Part shown: one piece after another, positions 53,218 to 61,563 of the stretch | Layout: each line of letters opens with the position of its first letter | Numbering within the stretch: the stretch's first letter is position 1 | Assembly (NCBI RefSeq): GCF_003570715.1 | Contig: NZ_QXXQ01000002.1 | Span: forward strand, 558,001 to 622,000 | Length of the DNA: 64,000 nucleotides | Reading direction: 5' to 3' | Source of the DNA: Gemmobacter lutimaris | GTDB taxonomy: Bacteria > Pseudomonadota > Alphaproteobacteria > Rhodobacterales > Rhodobacteraceae | Translations under genes and position numbers: made by a program | Notes under the pieces: model-generated | Told to the model about the DNA's origin: nothing | Database searches by the model: none | Seen by the model: only the letters and a program-made list of their open reading frames with translations

Positions 53218-53491
53218 CGAAGCGCCCCCGATCTTGCTGATTTCAGTTAAGCGCCGCCCCGTCGGACATGAAAGCGGAGGTGGCGGTTTTCGCGGCAAAA
53301 AATCGGGAAACCTGCCGGTAACGGGGTCATTTGCTTATATTTTGTGCGAAACTGGCGGAAAATCAGGGTTCAAAGCCTTTCGAATAACCGAATCCGCCTT
53401 TGCAGGGCATGAGTAGCCGCCAAGATTTGGCGCCTTCTGGCGGGGCGGAGGGTTGCGCTTGCACCTCCCGCGAACCTAGATGAGGACAAAC

Positions 53492-53512
53492 ATGATCGAG
53501 GTTTCCCCATGA
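53492..53512 (+). other. Possible six-residue leader ORF before the M3 peptidase
   Basis: ATG ATC GAG GTT TCC CCA TGA: its stop overlaps the peptidase start as ATGA. GAGGA lies 5 bases upstream of this short frame, a better position than the GAGG before the peptidase ATG. It may be a coupling leader peptide or chance. Confidence 0.3.
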
Positions 53513-55335
53513 CACTTCCGCTTCCTTCGCCGGTTTTCGATGCCAATGCCGCCGGGGGTGGGCTTGGCAATCTGCCGGAATGGGATCTGACCGATCTTTA
53601 TCCCGCGCCGGACGCGCCTGAGGTGGCCCGCGACATGGCCTGGCTGGAAAAAGCCTGTGCCGATTTCGCGGCGGCCTATGAAGGCAAGCTTGCGGGCCTC
53701 GATGCTGCCGGGCTGCTGTCTTGTGTGCAGGAATACGAGGCAATCGACGTGATCGCCGGGCGCCTGATGTCCTACGCCGGGTTGCGCTACTATCAGAACA
53801 CCATGGACAGCGAACGCGCCAAGTTCATGGCCGATGCGCAGGACCGCGTGACCACCTTCACCACGCCGCTGGTGTTCTTCAGCCTGGAGTTCAACCGTCT
53901 GGAAGATGCGGCGCTGGACCGGCTGCTGGCCGCCAATGCCGATCTGGCCCGCTACAAGCCGGTGTTCGACCGGATGCGTGCCATGCGCCCACACCAGCTT
54001 TCGGACGAGCTGGAGCGCTTCCTGCATGACGAAAGCGTTGTCGGCGCTTCGGCCTGGAACAAGCTGTTCGACGAGACGATGGCGGGCCTGATGTTCAAGG
54101 TCGCGGGCGAGGAGGAGGAGCTGAACCTCGAAGCCACGCTGAACCTGCTGACCGATACCGACCGCGCGAAACGTGAGGCGGCGGCACGGTCGCTGGCCGA
54201 GGTCTTTGACCGGCACATCAAGCTGTTTGCGCGGGTGCATAACACGCTGGCCAAGGAAAAGGAAATCCATGACCGCTGGCGCAAGATGCCCAGCCCACAG
54301 CACGGCCGCCATCTGTCGAACCATGTGGAACCCGAGGTGGTGCAGGCCCTGCGCGACGCCGTGGTCGCCGCCTATCCCAAGCTCAGCCACCGCTACTATG
54401 CGCTGAAGGCGAAATGGCTGGGTCTCGACCGGCTGCAAGTCTGGGACCGCAACGCGCCGCTGCCAATCGAACAGCCGAAAACCGTGGACTGGGATACCGC
54501 ACGCAAGACGGTTTCCGATGCCTATGCCGCCTTTTCGCCACGTCTGGCCGAACTGGCCGAGCCGTTCTTCACGCAGGGCTGGATCGACGCGGGTGTGAAG
54601 CCCGGCAAGGCCCCCGGTGCCTTCGCGCATCCGACCGTCACCACCGTGCATCCCTATGTGATGCTGAATTACCTCGGCAAACCGCGCGATGTGATGACGC
54701 TGGCGCATGAACTGGGGCATGGCGTGCATCAGCGGCTGGCGGCGGCACAGGGGGAGTTGTTGTCCTCCACCCCGCTGACGCTGGCCGAAACCGCCAGTGT
54801 GTTTGGCGAGATGCTGACCTTCCGCAAGCTTCTGGACGGAGCCAGAACCCCGGCCGAGCGCAAGACCTTGCTGGCCGGAAAGGTCGAGGACATGATCAAT
54901 ACGGTCGTGCGCCAGATCGCCTTCTATGATTTCGAATGCAAGCTCCACGCGGCGCGGGCGGAAGGGGAACTGACCCCCGACGACATCAATGCCCTGTGGA
55001 TGAGCGTACAGGCCGAAAGCCTTGGCCCGGCCTTCGATTTCATGGATGGGTATGAGACCTTCTGGGCCTATATCCCGCATTTCGTGCATTCGCCGTTCTA
55101 CGTCTATGCGTATGCTTTCGGTGACGGGTTGGTGAACGCGCTTTACGCGGCCTATGCCGATGGTCTGCCGGAGTTTCAGGAGAAGTATTTCGATCTGCTG
55201 AAGGCGGGCGGCTCGAAGCACCACAAGGAACTGCTGGCACCCTTCGGGCTGGATCTGTCTGATCCCGGTTTCTGGCAGAAGGGGCTCGACATGATCGCGG
55301 GCTTCATTGACGAGCTTGAGGCGATGGAAGCCTGA
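53509..55335 (+). CDS. pepF: M3 family oligoendopeptidase
   Basis: A 608-residue cytoplasmic zinc metallopeptidase of the M3B (oligoendopeptidase F-like) group. The zinc motif is HELGH (H400, E401, H404) in TLAHELGHGVHQ; the third ligand lies in LAETASVFGEML about 24 residues later. YAYAFGDGLVNALYAAY near the C-terminus is family-typical. It degrades short peptides. It stands downstream of a 291-base region with no gene, on the strand opposite the Anbu operon, and ends at a UUCG-loop terminator. Peptide turnover with the Anbu operon is a tempting but unproven link. Confidence 0.93.
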   Translation: MTLPLPSPVFDANAAGGGLGNLPEWDLTDLYPAPDAPEVARDMAWLEKACADFAAAYEGKLAGLDAAGLLSCVQEYEAIDVIAGRLMSYAGLRYYQNTMDSERAKFMADAQDRVTTFTTPLVFFSLEFNRLEDAALDRLLAANADLARYKPVFDRMRAMRPHQLSDELERFLHDESVVGASAWNKLFDETMAGLMFKVAGEEEELNLEATLNLLTDTDRAKREAAARSLAEVFDRHIKLFARVHNTLAKEKEIHDRWRKMPSPQHGRHLSNHVEPEVVQALRDAVVAAYPKLSHRYYALKAKWLGLDRLQVWDRNAPLPIEQPKTVDWDTARKTVSDAYAAFSPRLAELAEPFFTQGWIDAGVKPGKAPGAFAHPTVTTVHPYVMLNYLGKPRDVMTLAHELGHGVHQRLAAAQGELLSSTPLTLAETASVFGEMLTFRKLLDGARTPAERKTLLAGKVEDMINTVVRQIAFYDFECKLHAARAEGELTPDDINALWMSVQAESLGPAFDFMDGYETFWAYIPHFVHSPFYVYAYAFGDGLVNALYAAYADGLPEFQEKYFDLLKAGGSKHHKELLAPFGLDLSDPGFWQKGLDMIAGFIDELEAMEA

Positions 55336-55340
55336 TCCTG

Positions 55341-55364
55341 AACCGGCCCTTCGGGGCCGGTTTT
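55341..55364 (+). terminator. M3 peptidase terminator
   Basis: Stem AACCGGCCC with its complement, TTCG tetraloop, followed by TTTTCATTT. It is a strong intrinsic terminator 5 bases after the peptidase stop. Confidence 0.88.
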
Positions 55365-55376
55365 CATTTGTGGTCG

Positions 55377-55745
55377 TCAGAAATGTGCTTTGGGCTCATC
55401 GGGTTTGCCCGCCGCCACAGCGAGCAACCCGCCGACAAGGCAGAAGCCGATCGGGAACATGGTGAAGACGCCAAAGCCGAAGGCGAGGTAGATCAGACCC
55501 GCGGACAACAGCATCAGAATGCCACCCCATAGCGCGCGCGCCCGCGCCATTGCGCCCCCCGCAATGGCCAGCAACGGGGCAAGGAAGCTGGCGATGCGGA
55601 TGGTCTGCGCGTTCTCGAACTGGCCGAACATACGCCCGACCTCGGCGTGATTCTGAACGACCTCAGTATAGCCGAAGCTGAAAAACCCGACGATCATGGC
55701 GAACAGGCCGCCGATCAATCCCAATACCAGAGCGGCGTTGCGCAT
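55377..55745 (-). CDS. Four-helix membrane protein of unknown function
   Basis: A 122-residue protein with about four hydrophobic segments (7-26, 47-66, 70-90 and 93-112) and a short charged tail (KPDEPKAHF). AAAGGAC lies 6 bases before the ATG. I recognise no family signature. It is convergent with the M3 peptidase gene and 72 bases from the next minus-strand gene. Confidence 0.68.
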   Translation of the reverse strand: MRNAALVLGLIGGLFAMIVGFFSFGYTEVVQNHAEVGRMFGQFENAQTIRIASFLAPLLAIAGGAMARARALWGGILMLLSAGLIYLAFGFGVFTMFPIGFCLVGGLLAVAAGKPDEPKAHF

Positions 55746-55817
55746 GGCCTGTCCTTTGCTTCGGTCCGGGGAGACACATGGGACCGGCCGAGCGCCCGGT
55801 CAAGGGCGCGGCAGGAG

Positions 55818-56129
55818 TCAGTGCGTCCAGGCGCTGCGGCGGTTGGTGGCGAAATTCTCACCATAGCCCATAGGGCGCACGTTGGGCTTGCGTTTGTGCG
55901 TTTCCAGCACGTCGAATTCGATCCCGTTTTCACGGGCGTATTCTTCGGCGGCTTCACGGCTGTCGAAGCGCAGCTTGACCTGAGTGGTGGTGTCGGTCGT
56001 CGAGGTCCAGCCCATCAGCGGATCGACCTCACGCGCGCTGGCCTGAGCGAATTCCAGCACCCAGCCCTTTGTCTTGGCAGTGCCCGATTGCATGGCGTTG
56101 CGGGCGGGCTGGTAGATGCGTGCGCGCAT
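55818..56129 (-). CDS. ETC complex I subunit, NDUFS4-like
   Basis: A 103-residue soluble protein starting [20 protein letters not shown] at 56129 with AAGGAG nine bases upstream. The family core [20 protein letters not shown], then [19 protein letters not shown] and [18 protein letters not shown] is the ETC_C1_NDUFS4 conserved region: the alphaproteobacterial counterpart of the mitochondrial 18-kDa accessory subunit of complex I. It is encoded away from the nuo operon, as in Paracoccus. Upstream is the long intergenic region shared with uvrB. Confidence 0.93.
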   Translation of the reverse strand: MRARIYQPARNAMQSGTAKTKGWVLEFAQASAREVDPLMGWTSTTDTTTQVKLRFDSREAAEEYARENGIEFDVLETHKRKPNVRPMGYGENFATNRRSAWTH

Positions 56130-56210
56130 GGGAAGCTCCTTGCAGATCTGCCTTCTTATTGGCGAAAACCGCAGGTTAGGCAAGGGCCGCAACATCGAAA
56201 TCCGAAAGGT

Positions 56211-56262
56211 CTGTCGGCTGGCTTGGGAGTGTGGTGGGGTGTGTGGTGCGGCCAGCCGACAG
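56211..56262. repeat. 12-bp inverted repeat with G-rich loop
   Basis: Perfect arms CTGTCGGCTGGC (56211-56222) and GCCAGCCGACAG (56251-56262) enclose a 28-base loop made almost only of G and T on the plus strand, with several G-runs (GGG, GG, GGGG, GG). There is no T-run on either strand, so it is not an ordinary terminator. Confidence 0.7.
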
Positions 56263-56331
56263 TGCGTTGCTTGCATAGCCACGATGCGTCATTCTGTGAA
56301 TTTGCGCAACCAAAAGATGAATCTAAAGCGG

Positions 56332-56351
56332 TCAATTTTCTGTAAAATTGA
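56332..56351. promoter_or_regulatory. AT-rich inverted repeat upstream of uvrB
   Basis: Perfect arms TCAATTTT and AAAATTGA with spacer CTGT, centred about 125 bases before the uvrB start. It may be an operator or part of the promoter region. Confidence 0.4.
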
Positions 56352-56465
56352 TCTGCCGATTTTCAGGCCTTGGTAATTACAGTTAACGGTGTCCGTGCGC
56401 AGCAGGCATTCGCCCTTGAACCGGAACAAAAACAGATCATCTTGGGGGCAAGCCAAGGAATCGCC

Positions 56466-58643
56466 ATGCCGCACAACAATACCAACGCCCCGACCGAACG
56501 GCCCGAGGTTCTGACCCGTCCCAAGCTTGAAGGCGGGCGGCGTTTCGTTATGCACTCGCCATTTCAGCCCGCGGGCGACCAACCGACGGCCATCGCGGAA
56601 CTGGCGGGCGGTATTCAGGCAGGCGAGCATGATCAGGTGCTGCTGGGCGCCACCGGCACCGGCAAAACCTTCACCATGGCCAAGATCATCGAGGAGACGC
56701 AGCGCCCGGCGATCATCCTTGCGCCCAACAAGACCTTGGCCGCGCAATTATATGGGGAATTCAAGGGGTTCTTCCCCGAAAACGCCGTTGAGTATTTCGT
56801 AAGCTATTACGATTACTACCAACCCGAAGCCTATGTTGCGCGGTCGGACACCTATATCGAGAAGGAAAGCCAGATCAACGAACAGATCGACCGGATGCGC
56901 CACTCGGCCACCCGGGCGCTGCTGGAGCGCGACGATGTGATCATCGTGGCCTCGGTGTCCTGCATCTACGGTATCGGCTCGGTCGAAACCTATTCGGCGA
57001 TGACGCAGGATCTGATTGTCGGGCAGATGTATGAACAGCGGCAGGTGATTTCCGAACTGGTGGCGCAGCAATACCGGCGCAATGATTCGGCCTTCCAGCG
57101 GGGCAGCTTCCGGGTGCGGGGCGACAGTCTGGAAGTCTGGCCCGCCCACCTTGAGGATCGGGCATGGCGGTTTTCATTCTTCGGTCCAGAGCTGGAAAGC
57201 ATCGTCGAATTCGATCCGCTGACGGGCGCGAAGACCGATGTGTTCAAGCAGATCCGCATCTACGCCAACAGTCACTATGTCACCCCGCGCCCGACGATGC
57301 AGCAGGCAGTCAAGGGCATCAAGCTGGAGCTGAAACAGCGGCTTGAGCAACTGGTGAATGAAGGCAAGCTGCTGGAGGCGCAGCGTCTGGAGCAGCGCAC
57401 CAATTTCGATCTCGAAATGCTTGAGGCCACGGGCGTCTGCAACGGGATCGAGAACTACTCGCGGTATCTTACGGGCCGCGCACCGGGCGAGCCGCCGCCG
57501 ACGCTTTTTGAGTTCATCCCTGACAATGCCATTGTTTTCGCAGATGAATCCCACGTTTCCGTGCCGCAGATCGGCGGGATGTATCGCGGCGACTATCGCC
57601 GCAAGTTCACGCTGGCGGAACACGGCTTCCGGCTGCCCAGTTGCATGGACAACCGGCCGCTGAAATTCGAGGAGTGGGACGCGATGCGCCCGCAGTCGAT
57701 TTTCGTTTCCGCAACCCCGGCGGCGTGGGAGATGGAGCAGGCTGGCGGCGTCTTTGCCGAACAGGTGATCCGCCCGACCGGCCTTCTGGACCCGGTGGTG
57801 GAGATCCGCCCGGTGGAAATGCAGGTCGATGATCTGCTGGACGAGATCCGCCGCGTTGCAGCGCAGGGGTTGCGGGTTCTGGTCACCACGCTGACCAAGC
57901 GCATGGCCGAAGACCTGACCGAGTATTTCCACGAACAGGGTATCCGCATCCGGTATATGCACTCTGACATCGACACCATAGAACGCATTGAAATCCTGCG
58001 GGATTTGCGGCTTGGGGCCTTTGATGTTCTGGTCGGGATCAACCTTCTGCGGGAGGGGCTCGATATTCCCGAATGCGGGCTGGTGGCCATTCTGGACGCT
58101 GACAAGGAAGGGTTCCTGCGGTCTGAAACCTCGCTGATCCAGACCATCGGACGGGCCGCGCGAAATGCCGAGGGGCGGGTGATCATGTATGCCGACCGCA
58201 TCACCGGCAGCATGGAGCGTGCACTGGCCGAAACCAACCGCCGCCGCGAAAAGCAGATGGCGTATAACGAGGCGCATGGCATCACACCGCAAACGGTGAA
58301 GAAGAATGTCGAGGATGTGCTGGCGGGTCTGTGGCAGGGCGATACTGACCAGTCGCGCGTGACGGCCAAGGTGGACAAACCGATGGTTGGGCAGAATTTG
58401 GCCGCACATCTGGAGGCGCTGCGGGTGCAGATGCGCAAGGCTGCCGAGAACCTGGAGTTCGAGGAGGCCGCGCGCCTGCGGGACGAGGTGAAGCGTCTGG
58501 AAGCCGTGGAGCTTGCGGTTGCCGACGATCCTCTGGCCAGGCAAGAGGTGGTGGAAGAGGCGGTCGATGCCGCAGTGAAGCGTGGTGGGCGGTCCACGGC
58601 GGGGCGCGCGGGGCAGCGTGGCGGCAACAAGCGGCGACGCTGA
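56466..58643 (+). CDS. uvrB: Excinuclease ABC subunit B
   Basis: A 725-residue damage-verification helicase of nucleotide excision repair. It starts [15 protein letters not shown] at 56466, where AAGGA stands 6 bases upstream; the frame to 56370 is non-conserved. Walker A is GATGTGKT, the beta-hairpin region is [19 protein letters not shown], motif II is DESHV, and [20 protein letters not shown] is the last helicase motif. The C-terminal UVR domain that binds UvrC is present ([20 protein letters not shown]). The tail after it is long, basic and Gly-rich ([15 protein letters not shown]). Confidence 0.97.
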   Translation: MPHNNTNAPTERPEVLTRPKLEGGRRFVMHSPFQPAGDQPTAIAELAGGIQAGEHDQVLLGATGTGKTFTMAKIIEETQRPAIILAPNKTLAAQLYGEFKGFFPENAVEYFVSYYDYYQPEAYVARSDTYIEKESQINEQIDRMRHSATRALLERDDVIIVASVSCIYGIGSVETYSAMTQDLIVGQMYEQRQVISELVAQQYRRNDSAFQRGSFRVRGDSLEVWPAHLEDRAWRFSFFGPELESIVEFDPLTGAKTDVFKQIRIYANSHYVTPRPTMQQAVKGIKLELKQRLEQLVNEGKLLEAQRLEQRTNFDLEMLEATGVCNGIENYSRYLTGRAPGEPPPTLFEFIPDNAIVFADESHVSVPQIGGMYRGDYRRKFTLAEHGFRLPSCMDNRPLKFEEWDAMRPQSIFVSATPAAWEMEQAGGVFAEQVIRPTGLLDPVVEIRPVEMQVDDLLDEIRRVAAQGLRVLVTTLTKRMAEDLTEYFHEQGIRIRYMHSDIDTIERIEILRDLRLGAFDVLVGINLLREGLDIPECGLVAILDADKEGFLRSETSLIQTIGRAARNAEGRVIMYADRITGSMERALAETNRRREKQMAYNEAHGITPQTVKKNVEDVLAGLWQGDTDQSRVTAKVDKPMVGQNLAAHLEALRVQMRKAAENLEFEEAARLRDEVKRLEAVELAVADDPLARQEVVEEAVDAAVKRGGRSTAGRAGQRGGNKRRR

Positions 58644-58717
58644 GTCCGGTTTTCGGAAATGGCGGAATGTGCCAAGCTGGGCGCATTCCTTTCAACCTGC
58701 CATTTTCGGAGACTGTC

Positions 58718-59299
58718 ATGCGTCTGACCATTCTTTTTGCCATCTTCCCGCTGCCGCTTCTGGCAGATCCCTGTGCCGACCGGCTGTCGGCCCTGCTTGC
58801 GGCGCCGACCTTCAACGGCCAGCCTTACGCGGCACGCGCGACCGGTGAAATCGGCGGCATGCCCAGCGTGACGGTGCAGCGATTCCATATCGAATTGCAT
58901 TCCTACATCGTGACGGAACAACCGCCGGGCACACCCGACATGCTGCATTTCAACGGGGGTGCCTATATGGCCGACGGGGCAGGGGGCTGGACACTGGCCT
59001 GGCAGATGGACCCGGTCGAAATGACGCGCCAAGCGGCCGAGATGCGGGCAGCGCAGGCTGCCGGTGTCATCCGGGCCGAATGTGGCACCGGCCAGATCGA
59101 CGGCGTTGCGGTCGATCATGTGGCAGGTGTGGTCAAACAGGTGCCGCCGTGGCAAAGCGAACTGGGCGTGGCCTATGACATTGAAACCGCCACCGGCCTG
59201 CCAAAGCGGATGACCTATGACTACACGATGAGTGGGATGCCCACCCATGTGCAGTTCGATTTCACGCCGATGCCCGATATGGTCCTGCCCGAACCGTAA
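58718..59299 (+). CDS. Periplasmic protein of unknown function
   Basis: A 193-residue protein with a signal peptide (MRLTILFAIFPLPLLA, cleavage before DPCAD) and a GGAG upstream of the ATG at 58718. The mature part has a few Cys residues (C19 and C130) that could form a disulfide, and motifs such as HFNGGAYMADGAGGWTLAWQ. I do not recognise a family. It follows uvrB by 74 bases on the same strand but probably has its own promoter. Confidence 0.7.
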   Translation: MRLTILFAIFPLPLLADPCADRLSALLAAPTFNGQPYAARATGEIGGMPSVTVQRFHIELHSYIVTEQPPGTPDMLHFNGGAYMADGAGGWTLAWQMDPVEMTRQAAEMRAAQAAGVIRAECGTGQIDGVAVDHVAGVVKQVPPWQSELGVAYDIETATGLPKRMTYDYTMSGMPTHVQFDFTPMPDMVLPEP

Positions 59300-59304
59300 G
59301 GCGC

Positions 59305-59622
59305 CTAGAATACTGCTGCGACCTCATACATCACCGGCTCGAAGCTGCGGCACAGTGTTGCGATGACCTTGTTGCGCTGCCGCATTTCGGGGCTGCGCAG
59401 CATCGCCTGATAATCCTCGCGTCGCTGCCATTGCGAATAATTGCAGATCCGTGTCTGCGCATCATTCATATGCAGGCCCGCCGCGATGAAACCGGGCTGC
59501 TTGCTGATGAAGTCGCGGTAAGCGTCCTCAAGCGCTTCCATCAGATCCTGCGCGGTGCCGGGGCTGAGTTCGAAGGTGGTGATGACGGTCTGGCCTTGTA
59601 AGCCGGTGCGGATGTCTGGCAT
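59305..59622 (-). CDS. Antibiotic biosynthesis monooxygenase (ABM) domain protein
   Basis: A 105-residue dimeric alpha+beta barrel protein starting MPDIRTGLQGQTVITTFELS at 59622; AGGAGG lies 9 bases upstream. The pattern QPGFIAAGLHMNDAQTRICN followed by YSQWQRREDYQAMLRSPEM is the ABM ferredoxin-like fold (heme-degrading or quinol monooxygenase relatives). The substrate is unknown. It is convergent with the periplasmic protein gene. Confidence 0.85.
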   Translation of the reverse strand: MPDIRTGLQGQTVITTFELSPGTAQDLMEALEDAYRDFISKQPGFIAAGLHMNDAQTRICNYSQWQRREDYQAMLRSPEMRQRNKVIATLCRSFEPVMYEVAAVF

Positions 59623-59671
59623 GGTTGGCTCCTCCTGCCCGTGCAGCCTAACAGAAAAAGCCAGAGGAACC

Positions 59672-59860
59672 ATGCGCCTCATCGACGCCGACCATCCGAT
59701 GTTCGCCCGGCCCGTTGTGCGCTGGCTGACGGCTGTGCTGCCATTGATCTGGGCTGCGTTGGAACTGGCGGCGGGGAATACCGGCTGGGCCATCATGTTT
59801 GGCGTGGCTGGGGCGATTGCGGTCTACGAGCTGATCATCGTCGGCCCTTCGGGCAAGTGA
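59672..59860 (+). CDS. Small two-helix membrane protein, DUF3329-like
   Basis: A 62-residue protein from the ATG at 59672 with AGAGGAA upstream. Two hydrophobic segments (about 17-34 and 37-55) follow a polar start MRLIDADHPMFARPVV. The pattern (DADHPMF.RP, then IWAALELAAGNTGWAIMFG) resembles small DUF3329 membrane proteins of Rhodobacterales. Its 3' end overlaps the convergent lipoprotein gene by 26 bases. Confidence 0.65.
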   Translation: MRLIDADHPMFARPVVRWLTAVLPLIWAALELAAGNTGWAIMFGVAGAIAVYELIIVGPSGK

Positions 59861-60137
59861 CGCTGTCGCGCATTTCGCCGCTGTCGCCCCGCACGGTCGA
59901 AGGCAGCACGTCGCAGCCCGTGAGCCAGGGAACGACGGCGATCATCGTGGCACGGATCTTCGCGTGATCCCGTGGCGCGGCCCAGCCTTCGCGGATGACC
60001 TCCACCTGATTGGCCTTGCGATAGACAGTGTAACGGTGGCCGTCCACGGTGGTTTCATGCCGCGCGCCACCGAACATCAGCGGCGCAGGCTGGGCGCCGC
60101 AACCGGCGCAGAACAGAAGCAGAAGCAAGACACGCAT
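59835..60137 (-). CDS. Predicted lipoprotein of unknown function
   Basis: A 100-residue protein with MRVLLLLLFCAGCG, a very short signal peptide and probable lipobox cysteine C13. The mature part contains GHRYTVYRKANQVEVIREGW and ends with two cysteines (GCDVLPS, SVTCPKGRR) that may pair. The family is not known to me. The last 26 bases overlap the small membrane gene on the other strand. Confidence 0.65.
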   Translation of the reverse strand: MRVLLLLLFCAGCGAQPAPLMFGGARHETTVDGHRYTVYRKANQVEVIREGWAAPRDHAKIRATMIAVVPWLTGCDVLPSTVRGDSGEMRDSVTCPKGRR

Positions 60138-60182
60138 GGCGCCACTATGGGCACCAAGGATTGATGGAATCCTAACGCGGGC

Positions 60183-61559
60183 TCAGCCCAGCACGGATTT
60201 CACCGCATCCACGGCAGCAGCGACCACGATGTCGGCCTCGTCCGACGTCATGCACAGTGGCGGGGCGAAGCCCAGAATGTCGCCCTGCGGCATGGCGCGG
60301 CCGATCACGCCGCGGTCCAGCAGGGCCGCCGCGATGGCCGGGCCGATCTTGCGTGCCGGATCAAAGAAGCGGCGGTCGTCGCGGTCCTCGACAAATTCCA
60401 CCGCCGCCATAAGCCCGTCGCCCCGCACCTCGCCGACATGGGCGTGTCCGGCCAGCGCATCGGCCAGACCCTTGCGGAAGTAAGCGCCGACCGCGCCCGC
60501 ATTGGCCACCAGCCCCAACTCGTCGATCAGCCGCAGGTTCGCCACCCCCGCTGCCGTACAGATCGGATGGGCCGAATAGGTCCAGCCGTGGCCCATCGGC
60601 CCGAAGTCATCCGATCCCTGCACCAGCACCTGCCACATGCGATCCGACACGATGGACCCCGACAGCGGCGCATAGGCCGAGGTCAGCCCCTTGGCGATGG
60701 TGATCAGATCGGGTTCCATCCCGTAATGGGTGGAGCCGAACATGCTGCCCAACCGCCCGAAGCCGGTCACGACCTCATCCGCCACCAGCAGGATGTCGTA
60801 TTTCTTCAGCACGGCCTGAATCGCGGCCCAATAACCTTCGGGCGGGGGCACGATGCCACCCGTGCCAAGGATCGGCTCGCCGATGAAGGCAGCGATGGTG
60901 TCCGGGCTTTCGGCGAGGATCATCTCTTCCAGTTTCGCTGCGCAATGGGCGCTGAACTGCGCCTCAGTCATCGAGCGATCTTCGCGGCGGTAGTAATAGG
61001 GCGCCTCGGTATGCAGGATCGGCGCGCGCGGCAGGTCGAAATGCGCGTGGAACAGCGAAAGGCCAGTGAGGCTGCCGGTCATCACGCCCGAGCCGTGATA
61101 GCCGCGCCAGCGCGAGATGATCTTCTTCTTCTCGGGCCGACCGAGGATATTGTTGTAATACCAGATCAGCTTGATGTTCGTTTCATTCGCGTCCGACCCG
61201 GAGAGGCCGAAATAGACCCGGCTCATATGGGCAGGGGCGCGTTCGATGATCATGCGCGCCAGTGTGATGCTGGCCTCGGTGCCGTGGCCGACATAGGCAT
61301 GGTAATAGGCCAGTTCCTTCGCCTGTTCGGCAATGGCCTCGGCGATCTCGGTCCGGCCATAGCCCACGTTCACGCAGTAGAGCCCGGCGAAGGCGTCGAG
61401 GCTGCGCTTGCCGGCGGTATCGGTGATGAAACAACCCTCACCCCCGGCAATCACCCGGCGCGGCGTCTCGCCGCGGGCATGGCCGCCCATATGGGTGGAA
61501 GGGTGGAAGAAATGATCCCGGTCCCAGGCGTTCAGGTCGTTGGCAAGGTCGTTCTGCAT
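60183..61559 (-). CDS. doeD: Class III aminotransferase, probable diaminobutyrate aminotransferase (DoeD-like)
   Basis: A 458-residue omega-aminotransferase starting MQNDLANDLNAWDRDHFFHP at 61559; the TTG four codons upstream overlaps the doeA stop and is less likely. The PLP lysine is K290 in TIAKGLTSAYAPLSG; the cofactor aspartate is in LVADEVVTGFGR, with GYHGSG and GEPILGTGGI also typical. Class III substrate use is broad (putrescine, beta-alanine, diaminobutyrate). Placement 4 bases after a DoeA-like gene and near a DoeB-like gene makes L-2,4-diaminobutyrate transamination to aspartate semialdehyde the best guess. Confidence 0.75.
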   Translation of the reverse strand: MQNDLANDLNAWDRDHFFHPSTHMGGHARGETPRRVIAGGEGCFITDTAGKRSLDAFAGLYCVNVGYGRTEIAEAIAEQAKELAYYHAYVGHGTEASITLARMIIERAPAHMSRVYFGLSGSDANETNIKLIWYYNNILGRPEKKKIISRWRGYHGSGVMTGSLTGLSLFHAHFDLPRAPILHTEAPYYYRREDRSMTEAQFSAHCAAKLEEMILAESPDTIAAFIGEPILGTGGIVPPPEGYWAAIQAVLKKYDILLVADEVVTGFGRLGSMFGSTHYGMEPDLITIAKGLTSAYAPLSGSIVSDRMWQVLVQGSDDFGPMGHGWTYSAHPICTAAGVANLRLIDELGLVANAGAVGAYFRKGLADALAGHAHVGEVRGDGLMAAVEFVEDRDDRRFFDPARKIGPAIAAALLDRGVIGRAMPQGDILGFAPPLCMTSDEADIVVAAAVDAVKSVLG

Positions 61560-61563
61560 GGCT

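Larger units (their letters stand above)
56130..56465. other. 336-base divergent intergenic region, no gene seen
   Basis: It lies between the NDUFS4-like start and the uvrB start. I find no credible protein-coding frame. It holds a 12-bp inverted repeat with a G-rich loop (56211-56262), an AT-rich inverted repeat (56332-56351), and a relatively AT-rich stretch before uvrB (about 56280-56395). No GTTC-N7-GTTC SOS box is visible. Confidence 0.6.

Noticed and set aside
53234-53416. Possible 60-codon gene in the Anbu/M3 gap
   Set aside because: No ribosome site, no hydrophobic or domain pattern, and it would sit on the promoter region of the ATP-grasp gene.
53476-55224. Long minus-strand frame opposite the M3 peptidase
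   Set aside because: The plus-strand peptidase has an intact HExxH site and full family length; the antisense frame has no recognisable domain.
56418-56427. GAAC-CG-GAAC close to uvrB as an SOS box
   Set aside because: Spacing is 2, not the 7 bases needed for the alphaproteobacterial GAAC-N7-GAAC site.
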